From contig JADFYL010000006.1 of assembly GCA_015233045.1 (NCBI GenBank), forward strand, positions 1 to 42,680: a stretch of 42,680 bases of DNA, in the 5' to 3' direction. Source of the stretch: Nitrospirota bacterium (lineage in GTDB: Bacteria; Nitrospirota; Thermodesulfovibrionia; Thermodesulfovibrionales; Magnetobacteriaceae). The position numbers and the translations under genes were made by a program. Below, one piece after another: positions 16,008 through 24,022 of the stretch. Position 1 is the stretch's first letter; each line of letters begins with the position of its first letter. The notes beneath the pieces are model-generated. The model searched no databases, was not told the origin of the DNA, and saw only the letters and a program-made list of their open reading frames with translations.

Positions 16008-17174
16008 CTAGTTTGAGCCGGGTTTATAGTCTGGTTTATAATCAGTTATTTGGCCGCCGTCCACTGCCGTGCCTCCAGTGATAATCACCTCGCCATCTGT
16101 GACTCCAGAGAGGACTTCCATCGTGCCTGTTGCAGGGAATTTTCTTCCCGTGGTAATCAGTCTGTATGTTGCAACGCCGTTTTCGTCCACGACATAGACG
16201 CCGCGAAGCTGTCCTTTTTCCACAACCGCTGTCTCCGGCACGTTGAGTGTTTGGCGTGGGCTGCCCTTAATGGAGGCAACGGCATAGAGGCCGCTTTTCA
16301 GGCCGCTTTTGGGCACATCTTCTGCGATAGCTATTTTGACAGAAAATGTCCTCGCCGCGGGGTCAATGTACTGGCTCACCTCGGTAATCGTGCCCTTTGT
16401 TTTAAGCGCCGGGGTATCAAGTGAGATGTCAACCTGTGTGCCCTTTTTTATATCTGCCACAATGCCCTCGTCAACATTAATGATTACGTTATAGGAGGAG
16501 GTGTCTTCAACCGTTATAAGCGGCACGCCGGGGGCTGCCATAGCGCCCGCGTCCACCATTTTTTTCCCTACTATACCGTTAAATGGCGCGGTTATTGTCG
16601 TATAGCCCTGAAATACATTCGCCTCACTGAGGGCGGATCGGGCACGCCGCTGTGCCGCCTCGGCCTGCTTATAGGAAAGGTCAGCAATCTTTCTCTTTGA
16701 ATCTATCTCGTTGAACTCCTGTTTGGATATGGCCTTTTCCTCATAGAGGTTTTTGAATCTTTCATAGGTCGTATCTGTAAGGAGCTTGTTCTCCTCTGCC
16801 ATGTTAAGGGCTGCCTGTGCCTCCACAACGCCAGCGCTGGCTTGGGCTGACTTATTGGCAAACTCACCGGCTTCGATGCTAAGGAGCGTTTGGCCTGCCT
16901 TAACCCTGTCACCCTCTTTGACGGCAATTGACTTTATCCCGCCCATTACCTTTGAGGACAAGACGGCGATGTTTTCGGCCTTCACTGTGCCGCTGATTTC
17001 ATAAACGTCATTTACGGTGTTTTTTGTTATCTTAGCCGTCTTAACGCCCGTAATAGCGGGGCGGGCTATCTCCTTTGTTCCGGGCTTTATCTTGTCGCCG
17101 CAGCCGTAAACAACGAGGGCCAGGCATATGAACGCAAACGTCTTAATAAGTGCACATGTCTTAAAATGCCTCAT
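16008..17174 (-). CDS. RND periplasmic adaptor (MFP) lipoprotein
   Basis: This 388-aa protein has an N-terminal signal with a plausible but atypical lipobox (LVVYGC, Cys25). The barrel-sandwich/lipoyl halves are VLSSKVMGGIKSIAVKEGDRVKAGQTLLSIEAGE and FNGIVGKKMVDAGAMAAPGVPLITVED. They flank an Ala/Glu-rich helical hairpin with coiled-coil character. Beta-barrel and membrane-proximal domains follow (SGLYAVASIKGSPRQTLNVPETAVV). It bridges the RND pump and the TolC channel. The start overlaps the TolC stop (TAATG), so translation is coupled. Confidence 0.94.
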   Translation of the reverse strand: MRHFKTCALIKTFAFICLALVVYGCGDKIKPGTKEIARPAITGVKTAKITKNTVNDVYEISGTVKAENIAVLSSKVMGGIKSIAVKEGDRVKAGQTLLSIEAGEFANKSAQASAGVVEAQAALNMAEENKLLTDTTYERFKNLYEEKAISKQEFNEIDSKRKIADLSYKQAEAAQRRARSALSEANVFQGYTTITAPFNGIVGKKMVDAGAMAAPGVPLITVEDTSSYNVIINVDEGIVADIKKGTQVDISLDTPALKTKGTITEVSQYIDPAARTFSVKIAIAEDVPKSGLKSGLYAVASIKGSPRQTLNVPETAVVEKGQLRGVYVVDENGVATYRLITTGRKFPATGTMEVLSGVTDGEVIITGGTAVDGGQITDYKPDYKPGSN

Positions 17175-18571
17175 TAGTTCCTCCCTGAATTGTCAACCCC
17201 AAAAAACCTGAGAATCCTGCCGCCCGTGTATTCAAGCATGGCGGCCTCAATGAGGTACTGCCCCTCTGCCGCCGCGGCGTTGGCCCTTGCCTTATCGAGG
17301 GCTGTCTGCCCGTCTAACAGTGATACCATTGGGGCAAGGGAATTGGCGTATCGTTTCGCAATAAGTCGAACGCCCTCCTCCGCGGCATTAAGGGTGTCGC
17401 GCGATAGTTCAAGCCTCCTTTGCGCCTCCTCTAATGATATGAGGGCCTCGTAAACCTCATATGCGGCCTGTTGTTTAATCCCGAGAAGGAGCTGCCCCGT
17501 CTCCTCGGCCTCAAACCTTGCCTTTGCCAGCTTTGATTCTCTCTGCAGGCCATCAAACGCGTTTAGTTTCATAAAAATCCCTACCTGATAGCTCTTTCCC
17601 TCGTCGCCAAAAGGATACCTGTGTTCGTTCAACTGATAATTGCCGCCAAGGGCTACAGAGGGAAGATATTCGGCCTTCGCGGCTTTCACAGATTGTTTGG
17701 CATTCTCATGGTTTTTCTCCATCGCGGCCACGTCTGAGCGGCTCATAGAACCCTTTAGATACTCATCGGGTGTCGCAGGGGGTGGAAAGGTAATCTTTTC
17801 ATCGGCGCTGTCATAGGACTGTTCTGAGCCTATCATCAGGCCAAGGGAGCGTTTCGCAAGGTTTAGGTTTTTCCCGGCGGTAACAAGGCGCATCTGAGCC
17901 TCTGACAGTGCCGTTTGTGCCTGCAAGACATCAGAAAGAAGCCCTGTGCCGGTGTCAAGGCGCACCTTCGCTATACGCATATGTTCTTTGGCGTCCTCAA
18001 GGCCTTTAGCGCTTGCGGCATAAAATGCCTTTGCCGTCTTTACGCCTGTGTATGCCTTAAATACGTCGAGGACGGTCATCTCCTCAAGACGTGTTTGCTG
18101 AAATCCCTTGCCCTCGGCGCGCACCCTCGCCATATCAATGGCTAAATATGCCTTCATAGAAAACACGGGCATTTCAAAATTAAAGCTGGTACGATAGTTG
18201 TTAATCGGGGCTGGGTCTTTCAAATCGGCTAAATCGGCGCTCGTAAAGCGCCCCTGGTCAAGTTTGGACATGAAAAAATACGTCGGGTTGTTAGTGTTGC
18301 TGTACCCCTCCTGCACTTCAAGCCTCGGTAGCAGACCACCCCATGCGATAGATACATCTTTCCCCATGGCCTCAACCGCCCATTTGCCTGCCCTGAGGCG
18401 ATGATTGCCCCTTAGGGCAGCCTCTACGGCCTCTTTCAGGGTTATAACACTGGACGGCTGTTCGTTGGGTTGGCAATATGCGGGGCATACGTATGAGCTA
18501 AGAAATATGACAAGGAAAAGTGCAGCAACCGCCGCCCCCGACGATGCACATATGGTGTTTTGATTCAGCAT
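17174..18571 (-). CDS. TolC-family outer-membrane efflux protein
   Basis: This 465-aa protein has a hydrophobic signal (AAVAALFLVIFLSSYVCPAYC) after about 13 polar residues. Two outer-membrane efflux repeats follow: SVITLKEAVEAALRGNHRLRAG and EGYSN in the first half, and SMSRSDVAAMEKNHENAKQS with the YLPSVALGGNYQL strand in the second. Long Ala/Glu/Arg helices form the periplasmic tunnel. It is the first gene of the three-component pump operon on the minus strand. The consensus promoter at 18583-18612 leaves a leader of only about 4-5 bases. Confidence 0.94.
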   Translation of the reverse strand: MLNQNTICASSGAAVAALFLVIFLSSYVCPAYCQPNEQPSSVITLKEAVEAALRGNHRLRAGKWAVEAMGKDVSIAWGGLLPRLEVQEGYSNTNNPTYFFMSKLDQGRFTSADLADLKDPAPINNYRTSFNFEMPVFSMKAYLAIDMARVRAEGKGFQQTRLEEMTVLDVFKAYTGVKTAKAFYAASAKGLEDAKEHMRIAKVRLDTGTGLLSDVLQAQTALSEAQMRLVTAGKNLNLAKRSLGLMIGSEQSYDSADEKITFPPPATPDEYLKGSMSRSDVAAMEKNHENAKQSVKAAKAEYLPSVALGGNYQLNEHRYPFGDEGKSYQVGIFMKLNAFDGLQRESKLAKARFEAEETGQLLLGIKQQAAYEVYEALISLEEAQRRLELSRDTLNAAEEGVRLIAKRYANSLAPMVSLLDGQTALDKARANAAAAEGQYLIEAAMLEYTGGRILRFFGVDNSGRN

Positions 18572-18582
18572 TCCCTGCTGTC

Positions 18583-18612
18583 AGTGTACTATATTTCACA
18601 ACAATTTGTCAA
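18583..18612 (-). promoter_or_regulatory. sigma-70 promoter of the TolC-MFP-RND operon
   Basis: On the minus strand a perfect -35 TTGACA (18607-18612) and a -10 TACACT (18583-18588) are separated by 18 bases. The ATG lies only 11 bases beyond the -10, implying a very short 5' leader. Confidence 0.7.
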
Positions 18613-18649
18613 TGTGGTCGAGGGGGGTATTTCCTTATTTCGGAATAAC

Positions 18650-19252
18650 CTAGCCCCGTTTCGCGTTTTTGATTTCACGCACAAGGTCTGCAATTGTGTC
18701 AATCGGCCCTGAAAGCAGGGTGTGGTAGCTGCCGACATCGCGCGGGCAGTGGGCGTCGCTTGCGTAGATGCGTGGCAGGTTGCGCTGTGTGGCAAGTTTC
18801 ACGGCAAGGGCCTGTGCGGTTTGTGAGGTGTTTGAGCTGTCAACCTCAACGGCGTCAATATCGAGACGGTAACAGTTATTGCCGCATTCCATGCTGAAAC
18901 GAAATGGATGGGCGGCGACAATTGCGGCTTCACGCCTTCGCGCAATACCAATCAGTTCCTTAACAGGCATGTTATAGCGCAGGCCGTCTATCTCGTCCAG
19001 CCCGTAAACAAGGAAATGCCCCTCAAGGCACGAGACCTCAATACCCGCCAGCAGACGAAGCTGCCCCCCAGCCCACTGCTGCAGCTCATCAATCTCCTGC
19101 CCTGACCAAATCGTATCATGGTCAGTAAATACAAGGACATCTATGCCCGCGTTTATGGCGGCCTCAATAGCCTCGTGCGGAGTGGTGGTGCTGCACGGCG
19201 AAAACGGGTGGGTGTGGACATGCATATCCACTTTTAATAATCGGCTGCTCAT
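18650..19252 (-). CDS. PHP-domain metal-dependent phosphoesterase-like protein
   Basis: The start at complement 19252 (MSSRLLKVDMHVHTHPFSPC) is chosen because the longer open frame upstream is a shadow of the cysteine-rich gene ending at 19260. Metal ligands of the PHP domain are visible in order: HVHTH, FTDHDT, VAAHPFR and YASDAHCPRDVG. The 200-residue length fits small PHP proteins of the YciV/RnaseAM-like type, which hydrolyse phosphoesters. GHFLVYGLDEIDGLRYNMPV matches the typical insertion of this subgroup. The substrate is unknown. It lies 7 bases downstream of the Cys-rich gene and forms a two-gene operon with it. Confidence 0.88.
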   Translation of the reverse strand: MSSRLLKVDMHVHTHPFSPCSTTTPHEAIEAAINAGIDVLVFTDHDTIWSGQEIDELQQWAGGQLRLLAGIEVSCLEGHFLVYGLDEIDGLRYNMPVKELIGIARRREAAIVAAHPFRFSMECGNNCYRLDIDAVEVDSSNTSQTAQALAVKLATQRNLPRIYASDAHCPRDVGSYHTLLSGPIDTIADLVREIKNAKRG

Positions 19253-19259
19253 TGATTTC

Positions 19260-19412
19260 TCAACGTCCCGCTTTCTTATTCCCAAACAGAGCGGGCTGAA
19301 CATAAAGCGCGTACTCGGCGCACCCTTGAACATATCTGCATCGTTTACAGACCTCTATATACTTATAGCACTGTCGTTTGGAGCAGAAGAGCTTATCCCT
19401 GTTTACAGCCAT
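19260..19412 (-). CDS. 50-aa cysteine-rich mini-protein
   Basis: This protein was read directly on the reverse strand. ATG is at complement 19412 and TGA ends at 19260. It reads MAVNRDKLFCSKRQCYKYIE, VCKRCRYVQGCAEYALYVQP and ALFGNKKAGR. Five cysteines are spaced C10-x4-C15-x6-C22-x2-C25-x5-C31, a pattern suited to zinc or an iron-sulfur cluster. Basic and aromatic residues are prominent (YKYIEVCKRCRYVQ). There is no signal peptide. A perfect extended -10 (TGGTATAAT) lies 9 bases before the ATG and no Shine-Dalgarno is visible, so the mRNA is probably leaderless or nearly so. It is followed after 7 bases by the PHP gene. I recognise no named family. Confidence 0.75.
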   Translation of the reverse strand: MAVNRDKLFCSKRQCYKYIEVCKRCRYVQGCAEYALYVQPALFGNKKAGR

Positions 19413-19421
19413 GCTGGTTTG

Positions 19422-19430
19422 ATTATACCA
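19422..19430 (-). promoter_or_regulatory. extended -10 promoter element for the Cys-rich/PHP operon
   Basis: The minus strand reads TGGTATAAT, ending 9 bases before the ATG at 19412. There is no recognisable -35 at the expected distance, as is typical for extended -10 promoters. Confidence 0.65.
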
Positions 19431-19515
19431 CAGTGAGGCCAGGCAGGGCAGGGCTTTTTTTGAGAAATTCCGAAAGTACCAAAATGCGTTTAGTAGAAGT
19501 AATAAGACTTGAATA

Positions 19516-19536
19516 ATCCTGAGCCTGTCGAAGGAT
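19516..19536. repeat. short dispersed-type hairpin (ATCCT...AGGAT)
   Basis: The sequence ATCCTGAGCC TGTCGAAGGAT forms a 5-base-pair hairpin. It matches a short motif (CTTCGACAGGCTCAGG) that is common between genes in many bacterial genomes; only one copy is seen here. Confidence 0.45.
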
Positions 19537-19618
19537 GCTCTGATATGGCCTGAACTTGATATTGGAGCAATACCATTATGAGAGAAATACGCATATAGTG
19601 CGTTTGCCCTGCGATAAC

Positions 19619-19647
19619 AGCGTCGGGCGGCTTGCCGCCAGCGTCGG
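19619..19647. promoter_or_regulatory. hairpin flanked by direct repeats upstream of the methyltransferase promoter
   Basis: AGCGTCGG occurs twice (19619-19626 and 19640-19647), bracketing the perfect hairpin GGCGGC-TT-GCCGCC (19626-19639). The structure ends 5 bases before the extended -10 at 19653 and could be an operator or structured DNA element. Confidence 0.45.
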
Positions 19648-19652
19648 CGCTG

Positions 19653-19661
19653 TGCTAAGAT
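19653..19661 (+). promoter_or_regulatory. extended -10 promoter element, leaderless configuration
   Basis: TGCTAAGAT (TGn plus TAAGAT) ends 7 bases before the ATG at 19669. No Shine-Dalgarno sequence is present between them. Confidence 0.55.
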
Positions 19662-19668
19662 AGTTGCG

Positions 19669-20394
19669 ATGCTGGAAGACGATAAACGATTAAAAGTGGC
19701 CGCGGAACTTGACCCGTCTCATAATCTCATGCAGATGGCCGCTGAGTCTGAGTTTTCAAGGCACGTGCGCGATCTATTTAAGACCCTGAGGCCGCATAGA
19801 TTAATTGAGACCGGCACATATTGTGGGGTTGGCTCAACCACCGTTATCGCCTCTGCGCTGCGGGAATGTTCGATTACCGGCCATAAATTCTATTCAATTG
19901 AGGTCAACCCATTGTATCATAAGACGGCCATCGAAAATCTCACAAACAATGGTCTGATTGACTATGTAACCCTCGTTAACGGCCTCTCACTGCCGCGGTA
20001 CTGTCTCCTGTCATTGGATGAGATTGAGGAAAAATTTGTTAATAAAGTCGAATTCACTGATATATTCGTTGACCACCCCAAAGATGAACGCGCTCAAAAT
20101 TATTACAGTGAAGTGTCATTTGACGGTGTCCCAGATGACCTGCTTGGACTCTATCTAAAGGAATTCGATTACCGGCCTGATTTTGTCCTGCTTGACAGCG
20201 CCGGGCATCTTGGCGCGGTTGAGTTTCAGTATGTGATTTCACTGCTCAAAGGACAGTGCGTCATCGCCCTTGACGATATCTATCACGTCAAACATTACAA
20301 AAACTTCATGGACGCACAAAAAGACCCCCGCTTTGAAATCATCTTCTCCTCTAAAGAGAAATTCGGATTTTGCACCATGAAGTTTAATCCCTAA
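19669..20394 (+). CDS. class I SAM-dependent methyltransferase-like protein
   Basis: This 241-aa protein has a Rossmann-type motif I (LIETGTYCGVGSTTVIA, about 45-61). A motif II-like acidic strand follows (YSIEVNPLYHKTAIENL), then a motif IV region (PDFVLLDSAGHLGAVEF) and LDDIYHVKHYKNF. The arrangement resembles the class I methyltransferases that sit in surface-glycan clusters and act on sugar or cofactor hydroxyl groups. The LDSAGHLG segment may contain a metal ligand. It is followed after 3 bases by the pyruvyl transferase/GT2 fusion, so both are probably co-translated in one operon. Confidence 0.75.
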   Translation: MLEDDKRLKVAAELDPSHNLMQMAAESEFSRHVRDLFKTLRPHRLIETGTYCGVGSTTVIASALRECSITGHKFYSIEVNPLYHKTAIENLTNNGLIDYVTLVNGLSLPRYCLLSLDEIEEKFVNKVEFTDIFVDHPKDERAQNYYSEVSFDGVPDDLLGLYLKEFDYRPDFVLLDSAGHLGAVEFQYVISLLKGQCVIALDDIYHVKHYKNFMDAQKDPRFEIIFSSKEKFGFCTMKFNP

Positions 20395-20397
20395 CGA

Positions 20398-22662
20398 ATG
20401 AAAATTCACGTAACTTTTTCGGGACTCGCCGCCGGCAACATAGGAGACGAGGCAATGATGAAGGGGTTCTTATCCATTCATCCACTGCCCGAAGGCACTA
20501 CCATTGAGGTCTGGGACGCCAAATCCGAGGCCATCGCCCAACTCCCCCCCACGTACAGGTATATCAATTACTCTGACACAGAGGCATGTAACGCCGCCTC
20601 GCTCTCGGCTGATTATGTGTTGATAGTTGGGGCTACGATAGTCACAGATATGCTTGGCACAGAGTGGCCGCTTAATATACTTGGCGGCAAGTACGCCCTC
20701 TGCCACGCTGCCGGTATCCCCATTCACGCAGTCGGCATTGGCGTGGATAAGCTCCATTCAGACGAGGCGGTTCAATTGTTCAATAGGGGATTTCTGCCCT
20801 TTGAAACATGGACAGTGCGCTCTGAAAGGAGCAGGAAAAACCTTTTCACTCTCGGCGTGCACCCGGGGCGCGTTGTTGCCGCGGCAGACCTCGCGTGGCT
20901 CACCCCAACGCAGGATGTTGATAAACAGTGGGCAGCCCAATACCTCGCCGCCCTCGGCGTTAAAGAGGGCATACCCATTGTAGGCGTAAACATAGTCAAC
21001 GAGAAGTGGAAAGACGACAACGCCATTAAAATGGCGGCGGCCACCGCCCTCGACTGGATATGCTCAGAGTTGAAGTGGCAGGTGGTTTTCTTTTGCAACG
21101 AGACCAGAGAGGGTGAATATTTCGATAAAGAGGCAACCCGCGCCACGGCGGCGTTTATGAAGAGCCAACCAGTCATAGCGCTAAACCAGTATTTCACGCC
21201 GGAGCAGATGATTGCGCTGCTTTCGTGCTGCAAACTGGCCATATCGTGGCGCTATCATTTTACCGTCTTCAGCGCACTTGGCGGCGCGCTTGCCATATCA
21301 GTTCTCAGGGGCGAAAAGTTGACTGAGCTTTCTGATGAGCTTAACGGCCTTAATCTTGGGACGCCCGAATCGCTGACAAGTGAAAAAATCAGGGATTCTA
21401 TCGTTCAGGCCATCGGTAATTACGCAACACTGAAATACAGGCAGGACGTCGCGGTTGACGCCCTCAGGCAGAGGTGCAGGTTTAACACTTATTTTATTGA
21501 CAAACTCAGGCCGAACAGCACTCATCTGACTGTGGAGACCCTCCCCCCCGCGCCGTTTGGATTGGTACGCTACAAGGAGGCCATCACCGCCCCCCCAAAA
21601 GCCGGTAAAGAATACGCCGTAACCGTAATCGTCTCCACATATATGTCAGGGGACTTTATAGGCGAATGCCTCAATGGCCTCAAAGGGCAGACGATTTGGC
21701 AGGAAATTGAGGTAATCGTAATTGACGCAGCCTCCCCGCAGGGTGAACAGGCAATCGTTACTGAGTTTCAAAAAGAAAATCCTAATATTACGTATGTGAA
21801 AACCGGCCAAAAGGTCAGTATCTACGCCGCGTGGAACATAGGGCTTAGGCTGGCCGGAGGCAGGTACATTACTGTGTTAAGCACAAACGACAGACTTCGC
21901 GGTGACGCCCTTGAGATTATGTCGCAAACCCTTGACAATCGCCCTGATATAGCGCTCGTCTATGGCGATTCGTATATGACAACAACCCCGCACGAGAGCT
22001 TTGAGCGGCACACGGGCAGCCCCTCTATGGTGTGGCCGGCGTACCAGTACGAAGATTTGCTAAAGACCTGCCTCATTGGACCTCATCCCATGTGGCGTAA
22101 ATCCGCATCGGTGGCAACAGGGTTTTTCGATGAGACATACACCTCAAACGGCGACCAGGAGTACTGGCTTCGAATGGGTGAGCGCTTTGAGTTCCTCCAC
22201 ATCGCGGAGTTTACCGGCCTGTATTGGCATAACCCGCAGTCTCTTTCAATGAGCGGCGGCATACCGGAGACCCACAGGGCGCAGGCCTTGTATCAGAAGC
22301 GCTATGTTGATAGGCTGAAACAGAGGGTTATTCTGACCGGAGCTGACCGGCCTGTGTATGTATGGGGCATCGGGCAGCTTGCCCTCATTACAAATCACAT
22401 GCTGGCGAATCTCGGTGTCCCTGTCAGCGGGTTTATCAGTGACTGTCCGGACAGCACGTTTGCGACATTGCCCGTTTTAGGACGGGAGCTTATACTTGGA
22501 CCGGGAGGCCAACGCCCGTTTATCGTAATCGCCAAGGAAGATGGTGATAAGACAATCAAACCCCTGCTTACCGGGGCAGGATACATCGCCCGCGAGGACT
22601 TTTGGACAAATATCTATGAGTTAAGCTGGGTATGGGATTTACATAATCCGATTGAGCAATAA
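20398..22662 (+). CDS. three-module fusion: polysaccharide pyruvyl transferase-like, GT2 glycosyltransferase, Rossmann-like C-terminus
   Basis: This is a 754-aa protein. Residues 1 to about 370 resemble polysaccharide pyruvyl transferases: AGNIGDEAMMKGF at 12-24, HAVGIGVDKLHS, VVAAADLAWLTP, CKLAISWRYHFTVFSALGG. Residues about 402-640 form a GT-A family 2 glycosyltransferase (VTVIVSTYMSGDFIGECLNG, EVIVIDAASPQ, WNIGLRLAGGRYITVLSTND, HPMWRKSA, NGDQEYWLRMG). Here the usual DxD is represented by STND. Residues 651-754 (RPVYVWGIGQLALITNHMLA, FISDCPDSTFATLPVLG) look like a Rossmann sugar-modifying N-terminal domain of the PglD type. The combination suggests stepwise addition and decoration of a glycan residue by one cytoplasmic polypeptide. 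Module boundaries are approximate. Confidence 0.82.
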   Translation: MKIHVTFSGLAAGNIGDEAMMKGFLSIHPLPEGTTIEVWDAKSEAIAQLPPTYRYINYSDTEACNAASLSADYVLIVGATIVTDMLGTEWPLNILGGKYALCHAAGIPIHAVGIGVDKLHSDEAVQLFNRGFLPFETWTVRSERSRKNLFTLGVHPGRVVAAADLAWLTPTQDVDKQWAAQYLAALGVKEGIPIVGVNIVNEKWKDDNAIKMAAATALDWICSELKWQVVFFCNETREGEYFDKEATRATAAFMKSQPVIALNQYFTPEQMIALLSCCKLAISWRYHFTVFSALGGALAISVLRGEKLTELSDELNGLNLGTPESLTSEKIRDSIVQAIGNYATLKYRQDVAVDALRQRCRFNTYFIDKLRPNSTHLTVETLPPAPFGLVRYKEAITAPPKAGKEYAVTVIVSTYMSGDFIGECLNGLKGQTIWQEIEVIVIDAASPQGEQAIVTEFQKENPNITYVKTGQKVSIYAAWNIGLRLAGGRYITVLSTNDRLRGDALEIMSQTLDNRPDIALVYGDSYMTTTPHESFERHTGSPSMVWPAYQYEDLLKTCLIGPHPMWRKSASVATGFFDETYTSNGDQEYWLRMGERFEFLHIAEFTGLYWHNPQSLSMSGGIPETHRAQALYQKRYVDRLKQRVILTGADRPVYVWGIGQLALITNHMLANLGVPVSGFISDCPDSTFATLPVLGRELILGPGGQRPFIVIAKEDGDKTIKPLLTGAGYIAREDFWTNIYELSWVWDLHNPIEQ

Positions 22663-22680
22663 AATATTTACTGATAGTTA

Positions 22681-22698
22681 TAATTGCCTTGGCAATTA
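22681..22698 (+). terminator. inverted repeat followed by T-tract; also overlaps a rubredoxin promoter
   Basis: TAATTGCC-TT-GGCAATTA is a perfect 8-base-pair hairpin followed by ATCTTTTT, consistent with termination after the fusion gene (stop 22662). A consensus -10 TATAAT (22679-22684) overlaps its left arm, so it may instead be an operator for the rubredoxin gene. Confidence 0.6.
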
Positions 22699-22740
22699 AT
22701 CTTTTTCGTTTGTGATTTCTTAAATCAGGAGGTAAAGTCT

Positions 22741-22908
22741 ATGTGGCAATGTCAATCAACAGGTAATTGCGGTTATATATACAACCCGGCAAAGGGTGAC
22801 AAAAGGGGTAAGATTGCCGCCGGTACAAAATTTGAGGATTTACCGGAAGACTGGAAATGTCCGCTTTGCGGGGTGGGCAAAAAATTCTTTAAAAAAGTAG
22901 AATCTTAA
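22741..22908 (+). CDS. rubredoxin with expanded first metal knuckle
   Basis: This 55-aa protein has an AGGAGGT site 8 bases before ATG 22741 (the frame is open further upstream but without a better start). The rubredoxin fold is clear: [38 protein letters not shown]. The C-terminal knuckle C40-x2-C43 is canonical. The N-terminal one is C4-x5-C10 (CQSTGNCGY) instead of C-x2-C. Enlarged first loops are known in a few rubredoxins (the C-x4-C Rd-2 type of Desulfovibrio desulfuricans), and they change the iron-site environment. It carries electrons in anaerobic metabolism or oxidative-stress reduction. It stands alone between glycan genes. Confidence 0.92.
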   Translation: MWQCQSTGNCGYIYNPAKGDKRGKIAAGTKFEDLPEDWKCPLCGVGKKFFKKVES

Positions 22909-22926
22909 AACGGGCTAATTAACTAA

Positions 22927-24015
22927 TTAGCCTGATAAATCAATAACTTCCCTGACGACCTCATCCACGCTTATTTGAGTGAGGCATTGAATCGAATCAC
23001 AGGGCGGCGTATAGCCGAATTTGGTGCACGGGCTGCACGGCAGTCGTTTATTTATTATCCTGTGTGTTTTCCCTAATGGCGCCCATTTCTTTTCGATGCC
23101 GCTACCGAAGAGGCATACCGTGGGGGTGCCGAGGGCGTAGGCGATGTGCATAATGCCGCTGTCCGCACAGACCAGCACGCTTGCCGATTTAAGAAGTGGC
23201 GCAGTGTCTTTCAGCGATGTGGCACCGGTGAGGTCAAACGCCGCCGGGCAGTAACTTTTTATCGTCAGGGCGTCTGATTTATCGGCCTGTGAGCCAATTA
23301 TCAGGATATTAAATCCCCTGTCAGACAACTGTCTCGCCATGAGACCGAAGTTCTCCCCACCCCAGCGGCGTTCTTTCACAGACGCCCCGGCAGCAATGGC
23401 GATTGGACGGCCAGTTTTAAAAATTTCAATACCTTCGGCCTCAATAAAGGCATCGCCGGATATAAACACATCCGGTGTGCCGTCAACGGCTCCCGCGCCG
23501 ACAACGGGCGCGATAAGGTTAAAGAAACTCCTCCCCTCGTAGTCGTCGTGACTGTAGGGAATTCGATGCGTAAAAAGTTCGCCTCTTTCGTTTGTGTTAA
23601 AACCAATCCGCACACGCGCCCCCGTCAGATACGCGATTACCGCCGAAAGCCTGTGCCACTGTTCGGTGTCAATGACGGCGTCGTATGTGTTTCTCAGGCA
23701 TTCGATAAGTCCCGGGCGACTGTCATAGAGATAGATTCGATTAATATCTCCTGACAATTGAAAAATCCCGTGATTCCTCTTCTCACAAAGGATGTCTATC
23801 TGCACGCCGGGATGGATGGCCTTGATTTGCTTTAACGCTGGAAGCAGCAAGACCGCGTCCCCTACGCCTCCGGGACGAATGACAAGGACTTTTCCTAACT
23901 GGCCGGGGGGAGGAACATGCACTGTTTGGTTTGTATGTCCGATACGCGTTAGTATTGACACGAGGGCGTGGCCGACCAGGCCGTCAACGGCCTTCAAAAA
24001 CCTGATTTTGTCCAT
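22927..24015 (-). CDS. glycosyltransferase family 9 (heptosyltransferase-like)
   Basis: The start is placed at complement 24015 (MDKIRFLKAVDGLVGH); the frame stays open further but without family similarity. The protein of 362 aa shows the GT9 N-terminal motif GKVLVIRPGGVGDAVLLLPAL and the AAGASVKERRWGGENF segment. The nucleotide-sugar site is TSLKDTAPLLKSASVLVCADSGIMHIAYALGTPTVCLFG, and a Cys-rich end follows (LPCSPCTKFGYTPPCDSIQCLT). GT9 enzymes add heptose or related sugars to lipopolysaccharide core. It is transcribed alone on the minus strand. A perfect extended -10 sits 7 bases before the ATG, with no Shine-Dalgarno. Confidence 0.9.
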   Translation of the reverse strand: MDKIRFLKAVDGLVGHALVSILTRIGHTNQTVHVPPPGQLGKVLVIRPGGVGDAVLLLPALKQIKAIHPGVQIDILCEKRNHGIFQLSGDINRIYLYDSRPGLIECLRNTYDAVIDTEQWHRLSAVIAYLTGARVRIGFNTNERGELFTHRIPYSHDDYEGRSFFNLIAPVVGAGAVDGTPDVFISGDAFIEAEGIEIFKTGRPIAIAAGASVKERRWGGENFGLMARQLSDRGFNILIIGSQADKSDALTIKSYCPAAFDLTGATSLKDTAPLLKSASVLVCADSGIMHIAYALGTPTVCLFGSGIEKKWAPLGKTHRIINKRLPCSPCTKFGYTPPCDSIQCLTQISVDEVVREVIDLSG

Positions 24016-24022
24016 GGCGCGT

